Of a DNA stretch of 64,000 nt, positions 47,247 to 58,710 are shown piece by piece. The DNA comes from Anas platyrhynchos (Eukaryota > Chordata > Aves > Anseriformes > Anatidae), in assembly GCF_047663525.1 (NCBI RefSeq), contig NC_092590.1:53226501-53290500 (forward strand), given 5' to 3'. Position 1 is the stretch's first letter, and each line of letters begins with the position of its first letter. Position numbers and translations under genes: made by a program. Under the pieces are notes generated by a model. That model had not been told where the DNA came from, searched no databases, and saw nothing but the letters and a program-made list of their open reading frames with translations.

Positions 47247-47680
47247 CCACAAACCTTGCACCCACCAGTACAGACTTGTAGCTCTTTTTGCATTCTTAGG
47301 GCCTGGTTTTATGCTTACGCTTGTATAATCTATGCCTGTGAATCAGCCAAGTGATTTCAGGGAAATAAGATCTGCCTACAGGTATATCAGCTTCTGTACC
47401 CAGTGTTTTGCTGGAGCTTGAATTTGAACTGTTTTTCTTGTACAAGTGATCAGGGGATTCCTGCTTTTTCATGTCCATGATCAAATCAACTTAAGGTGCA
47501 GAAAGCTTGTTGCTAATGTTAAAACCTCTTCCATATGCCCTGTCCCAGTCTGGCTGGCTTTCTTCTGGTTTGGCAAAGCAGAGATACAAAATGAGCTGTT
47601 CCAGGCCAACACGGTACTCACAGCATGAGCTTCAGTACTTAGTATTTCCCCTAACTTCTTCAGTTTCATGTAATGTCTGA

Positions 47681-47684
<4 letters not shown>

Positions 47685-47712
<28 letters not shown>
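47685..47712. repeat. Poly(T) tract, T28
   Basis: Uninterrupted T run about 540 bases upstream of the COMMD8 start codon, the longest homopolymer in the window. Confidence 0.9.
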
Positions 47713-47715
<3 letters not shown>

Positions 47716-47954
47716 GCTGGAAGCCTTGACCTCCCTCCGCTGAGATTGGCTGAAAGTTAGGCTGGGAAGAGGTGAAAAGCAAAGCTACAAAACAGAGAGA
47801 ATTTCAAAATAGCTGAAACGTTGTTGCAGATAAAAATCTATGAAATTTGAAGGTTCTGTCTTTGTTTGCAGGCTGCCTCAAGGCCACGCAGGTTAGGGTG
47901 GGCAGTAGTAGGATGGGTACTCATGTGGTACCCCCTCGCGCACTCTCTTCCTGG

Positions 47955-48082
47955 GGGTTTTTAAGGAAAGTTTGGACGTCATGCTTAGGGGCATGGCTTA
48001 GTGGGTGATACTGGTATTTGAGGGACACTTAGACCAGATGATCTTGGGGGTCTTTTCCAACAATTAACGATTCTATGACTCC
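47955..48082 (+). mobile_element. CR1 LINE 3' end abutting the COMMD8 promoter
   Basis: Contains tttaaggaaagtttggacgt, gcttaggggcatggcttag, agaccagatgatcttggggg, tcttttccaaca and the tail cgattctatgactcc. Its 3' end lies about 140 bases before the COMMD8 start codon. Confidence 0.88.
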
Positions 48083-48600
48083 ATGAGGCAGCCTCCCGGC
48101 CTGGCAGCGGGGCCGGGAATCGAACCCGCGGCCTCCTGAGGCGACAGGCGGGGCCTTTGCCCCTGCTCATGCGCGCCGCCGGGCCGAGGGAGGGTGGCGG
48201 CCGCTGAGGGAAGGGCCGGGAAATGCTGCTCCTGCTGGAGAAGCTGCCGCCGGGACGGGCCCTGGAGGTGGGGGGCACCTGTTTTTGGGGGGCTCCGGGC
48301 TGGGAGCAGGGCCCTGTCCCTCAGCGGGCCTCTCCGTGGCGTCGCCTTCCCGCTCTGACCCCTGCGGGCCTCTGCGAAGCGAAAGTGAAAATATGGGGGC
48401 GCTGAGGGCGCCCAGGGTGGGGCGTGCTTTGTGCTTTCCCCTCTCGCATCCCGGAGCAGCGGGGGTTTCTCCTGCTCGTTTCTGCCCAAGCTGTGCCCGA
48501 GGCTGCTGGGGAGGAGGCCTCGGCGCCATTGCTTCGCCCTGGTGCTCGGAGAGGGGCTGGCAGGGGGATGCTGCGGTTATGGGGGAGCCTGAGACCCTGC
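48083..48600 (+). promoter_or_regulatory. COMMD8: CpG-island promoter of COMMD8
   Basis: CpG-dense block covering the start codon and the first 330 bases of intron 1. Immediately upstream ends a CR1 fragment (47955-48082), which limits the unique proximal promoter to about 140 bases before the ATG. A tRNA T-arm/B-box-like motif on the minus strand (48116-48126) lies inside. Long open frames on both strands here are GC artefacts. Confidence 0.65.
48223..48267 (+). CDS. COMMD8: COMMD8 exon 1
   Basis: Encodes [15 protein letters not shown] within the CpG island. LLEKLPP aligns with LLQKLPA of the human N terminus. Donor CTGGAG|gtgggg is GC-rich and of moderate strength. The start context is gggaaATGc. 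Confidence 0.85.
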
Positions 48601-51600
48601 CCAGGGGCTAGGGGGGGATAGCTGGTGAATTTGGTGTAGGTTAATAGTGATAGCGACGTGTTTTTAACGTGTTTTTTAATATTTCATGTTTTTCCATATC
48701 ACCTTGTTTCAGTTCCTTCATAAGATAGTCGATGGCATATGTGGCCGGGCATACCCTCGGTACCAGGACTATGGCAGCGTTTGGAGTTTGGCAGAGTGGA
48801 TGGAGGTTTTGGGAGAAAGCAGGAGGTATTTCAAAGCTGCAGTTGGCCAAAACATGTCTGATGAAGAGGTATGGGCTTGTCACTGACTGGATTTGACTTT
48901 GAGAAATCATTCTGCAGTGATTGGCCTTCTAGTTGTTTTTTTTTTTTTTTTTTTTAGCCCTTAAATGTTTTTACAGTGTAGAATTTGAGTAGTAGCAGAC
49001 AAAATCTGAGTACCCTCAAACAGGTAGAAAGCGAGCAGTGTTTGGAGGTAAAATGAAATGTCTTTTATAAGAAAAAAATGGATGGCATTTTTATTAAACA
49101 GTGCTGAATAATACTTGATAAAATACTGTTTTAGTTACTTAAATTGATAAGTACTATAAATTAAATCTGTTTTCCTTAAAGTACATAACCTGTCATTACT
49201 GTTCATTGGAAATAAAAACAACTCATGCACATGTTTGTTATCAAATAGCAATTGTATGTAAGTCCTGAAAATTCTTAGACTGGATGGACCATGCGGCACG
49301 GGGACTACCATTCAAGGCCATTCCAGTGTGTATAACTTTTGCAAAAGTTTTTTCTGTTACCAGGAATCTTGATTCTCATTTTTGCCCATTCCTAGTCTTT
49401 TCACTACCTGGTAGTAGTTACATCTAACAAGGATACTTGTGAAGCTGCGGAAAAATCTGTTCATCAGTGTGTTCCTACTGAGCTGATGTATTTTGTTCCC
49501 CCTCCGATGTTCAGAAACGCAGAGCTAAACCTGGCTGATTGTGTATGTGATTCTTTCGAGTTTAGCTGGCGTTTAAGAAGGCTTCATTCTATGGTCTCTT
49601 TTAGTATAAATGACCATTTGCATCAACCGTGAATTACTGCCAAACAAGAACATTGTTGATGTTGGTGTGTGGTGGTTTTTTTTGTTTGTTTTGTTTTTTG
49701 TTTTTTTCATTGCTGTAATAAATACTGACTGTCTATCAGACATGGAGAGAAGGCTGAGACTGTGGAGCATAGCGTAACACTTAGATAAAAGCTTGGGTAC
49801 CAAAACCAAAAAAAGAACAACTATTACAGGTGGAACATCTTATTTCTTTAATTAGTAATTTAAACAGTCATAACTTTTGTTATGATTTTTGTAGGCTGCT
49901 CAGCAGATAAAGGAGCTAAATGAAAACTATCAAGAAGCAGTCACAAAGTGTCTAAAAGGCAGAAAGGAAGAAATCAGGAATGCACTGGTAGAAAGAGTAA
50001 ATGCAATATCATGTGCCCAGCTGCAGGATTTTGACTGGCAATTAAAGGTGAGAGTTTTTCGTTAATGTTGCTTGAATATAAAAAGAAGTGTCCTGCAATG
50101 TAGAAGAATCTTTATATCTCCTTAGTAGGGCCAGCTGATTCTGGGGCATGGCTCAATTTTTAAAGGTACCAGAAAACCACATTCATGACAACAGACGCTT
50201 GTATAAACTGAAAGTAAAATTCTGTCTTTTAATGCTGCAGTTTCTCTCTCTCTCTCTTTCTCCTAAAAGGAGTTTGAAGTGTTCCTAAGTAATCTTCAGG
50301 GTTTCATATACTGTCGTGATTTACAGGCTTAAATAGATAGTATTTTTACTCAAAGTAAAAAGAAATTATTTAAAATAGAGTAGTACGCTGATGCAGGATG
50401 TGGTTCCCTGATTTTTTTCAAACTTTTAGACTCCTGTATTAAACAGCTACTTAATAATTAATTTGGAATCATTTATCTTTAGATTTGTTGTGATAGTAAG
50501 TAACATGACTGCCCTACCTAAAATGAAATGGTGCTTTGGGGTTACAAAGCCACTTCTGCTTTAAATTAAGCTATGACAAAGACATAAAATATAAACCGCA
50601 TAAGAAATGTTGTTTACTTAGTCCATGGGAGTAGTTAAATAGTCTTCCATTTCCATTATGTTAAATAATTTGTGTAGCAAACAGCTTTTGAAATTAAAGA
50701 GCATTGTCCACCAAAGACAAGATTTTGTGAGAGCAAATGTGCATCGTATTGTGCTGTTATTAATCATTGGTCTGCTATGCTAACTGCATTTACTGGTGAG
50801 GAAAACATAAACCAGACTTTTAGTTGCTTGTGGTTTATTTTAACCATTGCTCATGGAAATTTCTTTTTTACTTTCTTCCTATTGCATGACATACATTTCT
50901 TGTACATGTCTGAACTATTGTATTAATTTTGCTTTAAACAACTTTTTTTCTTCCTTGAACTTGTGTGGTTTTTTTTTCCACTTGCTCTAATTGAATCCTC
51001 CCAAGGAGCTTGTCTGTCCTTTGTTGTAACACCTTCTGTGCTGACTATTAAAATAGCTCTGTACAGTGCTGATGAACAGTATTATTAACTGATCCTCTAC
51101 TTAATACCTTATAAAAGGCCTACTTATACCAGAGTGGGTGTAATAGTGAACAAAAAAATAAAGCATGACTGGTATATAATCTTCTTCATCAGTATCAGTC
51201 AAGTAGAGTATCTGATAAACAGTATTTGATCAGCTGTAGAGGGAGTTGAAAACTGCACAGTTGTACTCTTTTACCCTACTGCCCCCTTCAAAAATAGTTA
51301 TGCTAGTCAACGTTATAAACTGACTTCAAAATTTACATACTTCACTTTAAAGAGCCATGATCAAATGTATCTTATTTTCATCTAAAAAAAACCAAAAACG
51401 TTGCAAATGGATAAAAAAAATAATCCTGCAGGTATTGTGAGCAGTTAGTTTTGTCATGTGGATGTTTGTTCCGGTAGCACCCATTCAATATAAAGTAAAG
51501 ATTTAATGCTCTGAAAGACTAAAAACTTAATGGCTCCACCTTATGTTTTGTTGTTTTTTCTTCAATCTTCCTAGCTTGCGCTTTCCAGTGATAAGATCTC

Positions 51601-52326
51601 CATGCTGCAAATGCCACTTCTCAATCTTGACTTGGATGTGAGAGAAAATGGTGAAATTAAACCAGTTTCTATAGAAATGAATAAGGAAGAGCTGCAGAAC
51701 CTAATAAATGCACTGGAAGCCGCTAATAAGGTATCTTTTACTGATGTTTTTTCTTCCTGAGTCCTTGTGAATTTGCTGGTGTGAGACCTCTGAGTAACTA
51801 TGAAGTTCCCAGTGAGGTGAATGTGTTAGTCCAGATACAGGTGCTGGTCTCTTGAAATGAGAGCCCTCAAATGTTCTCCCAGAACAGACTTCAGTAGTCT
51901 CCATGTGCCCTGTGTCTGCTTGAAAGTCTGTATGGAACCTATGGGTTGTTTTCATGACCATGCTTCTAGGTGAGGACAAGAAGGAATTCATTCTAGTAAT
52001 GGTGCTGCCTGTTCTGCTTTGTGTAAAAGGAATCGTAGTGGACCTGGAAAGCACCATTTTGCTTTTTTGGTTTTGGGGAACCAAAAAGTGGTTAGTGTGC
52101 AGTAAGTGCTAAAAAAAGTGGCTGGAAGTAGTAACTGTGTGAGGTTGTACAAGAGAGCTGGCAGGGGGGTGGCACATTTTCCAGGGAAGAGATACATTGA
52201 TACAGTTACATATACTGTAACAGAAAGCATAAAGGCGTATTTCCTGGACTGATTAAGTTTTTGTCTCATCCAACTTTGATCTTATCCCTTTCCTTCTTTT
52301 TGAAGGTTGTCTTGCAACTGAAATGA
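48223..52326 (+). CDS. COMMD8: COMMD8, COMM domain-containing protein 8, five exons, complete
   Basis: Subunit of the COMMD/CCDC22/CCDC93 (CCC) part of the Commander complex, which recycles endosomal membrane proteins and affects NF-kB and copper handling in mammals. Five exons (48223-48267, 48713-48868, 49895-50047, 51575-51730, 52306-52326) join in frame to 176 residues; human COMMD8 has 183. The N-terminal helical domain contains [17 protein letters not shown]; the C-terminal COMM domain (about 108-176) contains [18 protein letters not shown] and ends AANKVVLQLK, as in human. The start at 48223 is preceded in frame by a stop (TGA), so it is the first possible ATG. It lacks the acidic start of the human protein (MEPEEG), which accounts for the shorter length. 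It lies head to head with ATP10D and tail to tail with GABRB1. Confidence 0.96.
48713..48868 (+). CDS. COMMD8: COMMD8 exon 2
   Basis: Encodes [20 protein letters not shown] through [11 protein letters not shown], 52 codons. This is the alpha-helical N-terminal domain that varies most among COMMD proteins. Acceptor accttgtttcag, donor GAAGAG|gtatgg. Confidence 0.96.
49895..50047 (+). CDS. COMMD8: COMMD8 exon 3
   Basis: 51 codons, [16 protein letters not shown] through [12 protein letters not shown]. The QDFDW motif marks the start of the COMM domain. Acceptor gatttttgtag, donor TTAAAG|gtgaga. Confidence 0.96.
51575..51730 (+). CDS. COMMD8: COMMD8 exon 4 (COMM domain core)
   Basis: 52 codons, [20 protein letters not shown] through [14 protein letters not shown]. 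Supplies the beta-sheet core and most of the C-terminal helix of the COMM domain, the dimerisation module of the family. Acceptor caatcttcctag, donor AATAAG|gtatct. Confidence 0.96.
52306..52326 (+). CDS. COMMD8: COMMD8 exon 5 (last six codons and stop)
   Basis: VVLQLK then TGA, identical to the end of human COMMD8. Too short to be found by length; identified because the acceptor ctttttgaag follows a pyrimidine-rich tract and the frame from exon 4 continues exactly. Confidence 0.92.
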   Translation, partial: VVLQLK

Positions 52327-52744
52327 CAGAATTCAGATCATTGATGATGTCTGCTGGCAATGGCTTGGGAAAAAAAAAAAGGAAACACTCTCTGCAAAGT
52401 TGGAAGCTGTTGATGCTGTCAAATACTGAACTGAGAAGGCAATTATGACTTCTGACCAAATACACTATTAAGTCTTTTATGAAACTAACAAAGTCTTGTT
52501 CAACCAAAAATAAAAAAATCAGTGTACAGTAGCTTTTAGTACTAAAGGTTTATAGAAATATGAAGAAGTATAACTTAGTGTGCTATATTTGTTTCAGTTA
52601 AATTTTGGGGGGTGACTGCACAGATGCCTAGTCAAACTAAGGAGTCTTAATTGCAAAGTATGTTATTCATATCTAAGGTGCCATTATAATGAAGAACACA
52701 ACAGCATATTTGTATCATTAATGTATTTATACTTGTAAATAGTG

Positions 52745-52791
52745 AATAAATAGTTGATCGATTATGTGTTTGGGTGCATTGTTGCAATAAA
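52745..52791 (+). terminator. COMMD8: Candidate polyadenylation signals of COMMD8
   Basis: AATAAA at 52745-52750 and again at 52786-52791, about 420-465 bases after the stop codon, with a T/G-rich stretch between and after them. An earlier AATAAA at 52509-52514 could give a shorter 3' UTR of roughly 200 bases. Which signal is used cannot be told from sequence. Confidence 0.55.
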
Positions 52792-52873
52792 TTGTCTTGA
52801 TGTATTTAGTCACTAACCTCAGAAAAATTTATTACATGCTCAGAAAAAATCAGCACTGTAACAAAATGCAGTA

Positions 52874-52960
52874 TGGAGTCATGGAATGCTTGAGGTTGGA
52901 AGGGACCTCTGGAGGTTGTCTGGTCCAACCCTCCTGCTCAACCAGGACTAAGGATACACA
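52874..52960 (-). mobile_element. CR1 LINE 3' end, inverted, just downstream of COMMD8
   Basis: Contains gaggttggaagggacctctg and tggtccaaccctcctgctca, a short diverged CR1 tail in reverse orientation about 80 bases past the last candidate poly(A) signal of COMMD8. Confidence 0.82.
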
Positions 52961-54179
52961 GTGGTGTTTCATCTTTACTATCATCTTACATTTGTCCTGC
53001 CCTTTACTGATGCACCAAACAGTAAAAGCTGCAGACTTATTTTACAATTATTTTAAATGACAAAATAGTTTCTGTTATGACATAACAGCAATAAGTGCAC
53101 AAGAGCTATTTTTTTTCTAAATATTGGATTTTATTGGAAGTCAGAGTATTGTTTATATAATCAGAAATGATGTTTTGGATAGTGGGCAAACAGTACTAAC
53201 GTGTGAATGGCTAAAGATAGAGAGGAACACCAGTGGAACAGTCAAGAACTAGGAGCTAAAATATGGTGATGGAAGAGCATTTGAAGGAAATGTGTATCCT
53301 GACCTTGCATCTCTACAGAGAAACAAACCAACCTGTGTAAAAAGTGCAATGGCCTTCAGTACATTGAAACTAAATGAGCAAAACAGAAAAGATGCTTCAC
53401 ACCATCTATCAGAAGATAGTTTAGTTCTGTCTCTGCTCTGAGAAGTAGGCACTTCTGGAGCAAGAAGGGTCTTCGGTAGTGACAGTAAAGCTTTTGTGGA
53501 AACTGCAGCAGGCCAAATTGATGCAAAAAGCTAGAGATTTCACTAAACCCTTTATGCTGTTGTCAGCTTCAACATAATACTTTGATGAATGCAAAGAAGG
53601 ACAACAGTAAAAATGTATGTGTAATGGAAACATATAAGACGAGTTTATGGGGTCAAGGCAATAAGAAGAGAATTTATGCATTAAGTATGCCCAGCAGCGT
53701 TCCCTTCTGGGCTATGGAGCAGGTGGTTAGTTGAAGAAGTTGGCATTACGTTTCCATGCAGATTTTCATGTAACACAAAGCACTGCAGTGCACACCCCAG
53801 ACCATGGAGAAATTGTATGCTGTGAGCAGGGAAAAACAGGCACCACACTGAAAGTGAAAACCAGTAGAAGGAGTGTGATTGTGAGAAGTCATGTGAGTCT
53901 GTGACTAAGGGGTGATCAGGACAGCAATTCTATTCCTTTTGAAGGTATAGGAATTATACCAAGGGTATTGGAGTTTAGAGACTCTGTGAATATGAAATTT
54001 GTCTGCTTAGCTATTTTTCTGTGTGCTTCCAGGCCTGAGTTCTAGTTAGCTGTTTACGGTCAGCTGGATGGCTTTAGTGTTTGCATGTCCCACCACCCAC
54101 GAATTTGCAACTGTTGCTCCCAGAGGGTGATCACCATTTAGCCCTGTTTCATGGACATACATTCATACTGTCTCCTATA

Positions 54180-54440
54180 TTCATAGAACAGCCCAGGTTG
54201 GAAGGGACCTCAACAGATCATCAGGTCCAACCTTTTGTGTGAAAAGGGAGCCTCGATGAGATTATGCAGCACGCAGTCTAGCTGCATCTTGAAAACCTCC
54301 ATTGATGGGGATTCTGCCACATCCCTGAGGAGGGTTGTTCCACTGATTGATTGTTCTCACTGTAAAAAAATTCTTCAAGACAAAACTTCTTCCAGTTCAG
54401 CATGTACCCACTGGGGAGCAGCTCATTTTGGGGTCCCACA
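54180..54440 (-). mobile_element. CR1 LINE 3' end, inverted
   Basis: Contains ttcatagaacagcccaggtt, ggaagggacctcaacagatc, caggtccaacctttt, then ccattgatggggattctgcc and ccctgaggagggttgttcc. Intergenic between COMMD8 and GABRB1. Confidence 0.9.
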
Positions 54441-55638
54441 GTTGCCTGTGGCAACAAAGAATCATTGTTACTGCACAGCGTGCAGCTGTATTTTCACATG
54501 ACAAAAGTGTAACTCTTTGCTGAACTCGTTCCTCTTCACTCATTCCTAATTCTGTCCACATTAATTGGTAATTGCTTGGACAGTTGTGTGACTTGGCTTT
54601 GTTTGATTCTTAGAACTTATTCAATTTGCTTTGAAGTTGGTGGGATTCTGAGTGAAGTCACAGTTTGGTCCATTCCAGCTTAGTTGATCATCACACGTAA
54701 GAGTCACAGTGCTAAGGACGTTATGGAAGAATGGCACTTCAAAAATGTAGACTGTATTCAAAGGAAAAAAAAAAAAAGTGTCATAAATATCTTTTGGTAA
54801 AACCTCTGTGTTTTTTCAGGTACTGTGTGCAGACCTATTAAACATGCAATTAAGACTAGAAACAAAACTTTGTACAGTAGGCTCTTTGAACCAAAGGTCC
54901 TAACAAAAAGGTACATATAATGAATGCACACACTGTATGTAGTTTTAATTTCAGCATGTAAAAAGCACCCACAGAAATTCACATTGCATACACAGACCTG
55001 TAGTTTGAATCAGAAAATGCAGCATATATTGATATGAAGTATAAAAGTGAATTATAAAAAGAAGGTTACTTGCTCCCCAGTGGCATTCACTGCATGTCTC
55101 TCCACTTGACAGAAACCTTTCTTTGATTTCAGAAAAAAAATAATGGTTTTCTTGATCAATCATTTCACGCACACTGAAGTAAACCAGAATTGGATCAGAC
55201 CAGCTAGCTGTGAACATGGAAGTGACTACTACAATAAAACTGCTTTTGCAACAAAGCAATCGTGCATGTCAAAATGATGTATTTTTAGAAGACCCAGACC
55301 TCAATTATCCTGTAAAAAGTATCTGAGATCTGGAGGAAGCCTTTCTGATAAGAACCATGCTGACAAAATTATGCTTTTATTTGAAAGGAACAGTAACAGC
55401 TTGTTCTGAAGTATACACGCTTTACTAACACTTTGAATTGTGAATTAATATACATAATAAAGTATTAGAAAAAAGTGATTATTTTTCCTTTTCTGCTACT
55501 AGAGCATGCTTCCATAAGTGCACCGTTAGTCTATAGTTTTTTATTATTTTGAATCTACTTCAATTAAATTTGGCAGTATACTTCATTCCCTCTGCATGTT
55601 TGTGATTTATACCCGCTTCAAGACCCCTCCAGACAAAA

Positions 55639-55668
55639 ACAAAACAAACAAACAAACAAACAAAAAAC
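55639..55668. repeat. (AAAC)n microsatellite
   Basis: About six CAAA units between COMMD8 and GABRB1. Confidence 0.8.
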
Positions 55669-57565
55669 ACACTGCCAAAACATGGAGAAGCTGACAAATC
55701 TCACAAAGAGTCATCCTGTGGACCTTTACAATCCTGTGGGTTTCAAAACAGCTCCATGCAGGGCTCACCAGGCCAGTCTGTTGGAGAGGTCATTGCAAGA
55801 GCAGAACCTTGTATTTTAGGCTGGTTTCTGGAGGATAATATACTGGGTGTTAAACCCTTCCTGCTGTCTGTAGCCGGGAATTTTACTCAAAGGTACTCAC
55901 CCTATTTGCTAGCACCAGTGGGAGTCATAACATAGAGAAGCTCTGGCTGTTTCTTACCTTCAGATTAATCAGCTAAATTAATAGTGATGAAAGGCACTGG
56001 AAGGGCTGGAGCCTTTTCTAACTGCAAGCTACTCCAGGTTCACAGGGACTTCTTTGGTGGTGGACTGTTTGGGGGGAAAGATTCCTAGCATCAGGTGATG
56101 TATTGTTAACGAGGTCAAAACAGACCAAGATGTGAACCATCAGATTAATCATCTCTGCTCTCAGAGAGCTATGTGCTCCAGAGAGGCTACCTGCTGGGTT
56201 AGCCCTTGGCCATTTCATTCATAATCGAGTGGGACAGTGCTGAAGAGAAGTAAGATTAGAATGAGATTAACAGATTGCTATAACTCTGAAAAAAATAGTT
56301 TTAACAGTACAAGAACCAACGAACCCCATTTTTCTGTGGATCTGGGTAGTGAACTGAAGCACCAAACGGATTCTCTGATGGCTAATAAGGCTGCAGTTCC
56401 CTTTCTTCCAGAAAAGAGGGATGGATTAACAGGAGTTTTGCCCTATCTGCAGCTACCTGTTTAGGTGCAACTTGTAAGAATATAATACCTCACAGATCCT
56501 TACTATTCTGTTACCTTTTGGTTAAAACTGCTAGTGGAGTCAAATATTATTGGCAGACTCCCAGGTAGACACACATGCATGCACACACCCAGGGACAGAA
56601 GATCTTATCCTTGGGAAAGCTATCTAAAAAGGACTTCCAGTACAAGTTTATTTAAATATGTTCAAATTCATGAATTGCATGAAACAGCAGCACAAATTGT
56701 AAGGGGGGCCTAGCTGAAATCTAATTAGCAATAGCACCTTATCTACACTGAGCTTGAAGTCTGCTCCTGAGGGCATGCAAACTAACTCCCAAAATATAGC
56801 AGTGATGGAGCTTAGCAGTAAAGTGTCTGTTATTCACTTTTATTGTTTAAAGCCACTCAGATGACTCCAGCCTACTCATGGGAAGAGCTGTGTTTCTTTT
56901 GTACTCACTAACTTCTAACACCAGATGGCAAAGTACACGGGTACCCTATATATAGCTCCTCTTTTCCATCCTGTGCCTCTAATAACCACTGCCTTTTCCT
57001 TGCTGCCAAGCTATTGCTCTCAAGTGAGAAGTGTTCTGCGTTTTTTTTTCTTTTTTTATAAAAACTATTGGAAAAAATAAAATGTGCTAGTTATGGTTAT
57101 GCACCCTATTCCCCAGTTTTGGTTTAATTCTCTTTTAAGGTTAGAAAGAGGTTTTTGTTTAAATCAGTCATGCTTTGCAAGCTTCTACACAAAATTCTGT
57201 TTTCCCTACCAGAATGGTTAAATATGCTGACAGGAGCTCAGTGGGAGACAGGAGATGCTGGCTCTGGGGTAAGATATTGCTTGCCCATGTGTGTGATGTG
57301 GCTATTAGCCCCTGCTGCAAATCTTACTGCTGAGGGCCGGCAGCTGTTTCCTCACTCAGGATGGTGGCTTCCAGCCCCCAGCACAGCCAGGGCTTGGTGC
57401 ATGCTGTACAAAACCTGCATTGGGGCTGGGGTTCCTGTCAGTGCCATGCACCAAGGGACTCCTGAAGCATTAGGCTGGACCCCTGCTATTCTGGAACATG
57501 CCACTTTGAAGGAGTATTGCATTTACACAGCTCCTAGTTAGGGAACTTTCCTCAGCTCCGTATTC

Positions 57566-57600
57566 TTTTTTTTTTTTTTTTTTTTTTTTTCTTTTTTTTT
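57566..57600. repeat. Poly(T) tract with one C
   Basis: T25, one C, then T9, between COMMD8 and GABRB1. A further T-rich run is at about 58183-58211. Confidence 0.85.
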
Positions 57601-58604
57601 CTTGACACTGTACATGTAACTGCTTTTAGCCCACATGCTAGCACTTTTATGAACTAACTGGATGATACATAAGGTAGAAACTATGTGTATCCAAATGCTA
57701 TGAGTCTAAAAGAAAATATGTTGAAGACCATTAAAGCAGACCTTCAATCTTAAAACAGAAGGCAAAGCATCCCTTTTTATTACTTAAGTTCTTGTTTCAG
57801 TATTGCATTGGATGTTAGCTCTTCCTAAATATCCACAGGAGAAATTGTAATGTCTCTGTCTCCACACCACTGGAATAGCAGGATTAAATTACTGACCTAT
57901 GCTCTGCCTTGGAATATCTCTGGGAAATCAGTTAATACAAAAACATGGGTCACTGACAGCTGTCTTTCACATCTTACATTACAAATTTGCAGAATGTATT
58001 GCTGCCTTTGAGTTTATTTCCGGGTATAACCACAAAACTGTCTTTGAGTCTGTTATACTTTAGTTATTACTTCTGTCTTTGTGGTCTTTCTTCCTTCTCT
58101 GTCCTTAGGGATGCCCAATCTATTGACCTTGTATTGTTGGGCTGGAGAGAGGTTAACAGGAGTGGGGGAACATCTGAAAGCTTTTTTTTTCTTTTTCTTT
58201 TTTTTTTTTTGCTATTTTCTCTTTTGATTTAGATGGTCTTGAGTGTAACAATAGGGTGCTGTAACAATCAGGTGCTATTTTTTAGGAGTGGGTTGCAGAC
58301 TGCCTTTGAGGTTGGGTACCTTTATAGCTGACAGCAACAGGTGGGTATGTGTATGCAAAGTTATAGTTATTGGTGGATATTGGTCTGATGCTGAGAGGAA
58401 CCTGGGTTCAACCTCACACTGAAGGTACTTTAGAACTTCAAAGGAGCCTTTACTGGTGTTCTGTAGCACATAGAGAAACTACTGTTGTAAAAGAGAAGTA
58501 TGTAGTGACCTCTAAAGTATCACAGCCATTATTCTCCTAAATACTGAGATAGTTAGTGCTGAGCCAAAGTATGGCAACATGATGTGTAATGAGTACCAAT
58601 CTAT

Positions 58605-58710
58605 TAAAAAAAACACACACACACACAAAAAAAAACAAACAAAACAACAACAAACAAACAAACATCAACAAAAAACACCACAAACAAACATCAGAAAAGA
58701 AGCAAACAAA
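58605..58710. repeat. A/C-rich low-complexity region
   Basis: (CA)n then (CAAA)n and CAACAA units over about 100 bases containing almost no G or T. The apparent Lys/Thr/Gln-rich reading frame through it is a composition artefact. Confidence 0.85.

Larger units (their letters stand above)
35811..47954. other. Intergenic region between the divergent ATP10D and COMMD8 promoters
   Basis: About 12 kb of AT-rich sequence with no recognisable gene. Holds the AT satellite-like stretch (41743-41868), a diverged local duplication, several A- or T-rich tracts, and no full CR1 until the one touching the COMMD8 promoter. The open frames here are short and unlike known proteins. Confidence 0.8.
48268..52305 (+). 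other. COMMD8: COMMD8 introns
   Basis: Four introns: 48268-48712 (GC-rich start), 48869-49894, 50048-51574 and 51731-52305. They hold T-rich runs (T20 near 48936, TTTG-rich near 49676) and a CT-repeat near 50243-50259. I see no other gene or mobile element. Confidence 0.85.

Noticed and set aside
47223-47712. Long poly(T) runs considered as tails of minus-strand retrocopies
   Set aside because: No coding-like body, polyadenylation signal or target-site duplication was found on the expected side of either run.
47985-48621. Overlapping open frames of up to 138 codons on both strands around COMMD8 exon 1
   Set aside because: GC-driven artefacts, partly running through a CR1 tail. Only the 45-base COMMD8 frame on the plus strand has family support.
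57155-57541. 128-codon plus-strand open frame between COMMD8 and GABRB1
   Set aside because: No recognisable domain, no splice or promoter context, Trp/Cys/Ala-rich composition and no family resemblance. Probably chance.
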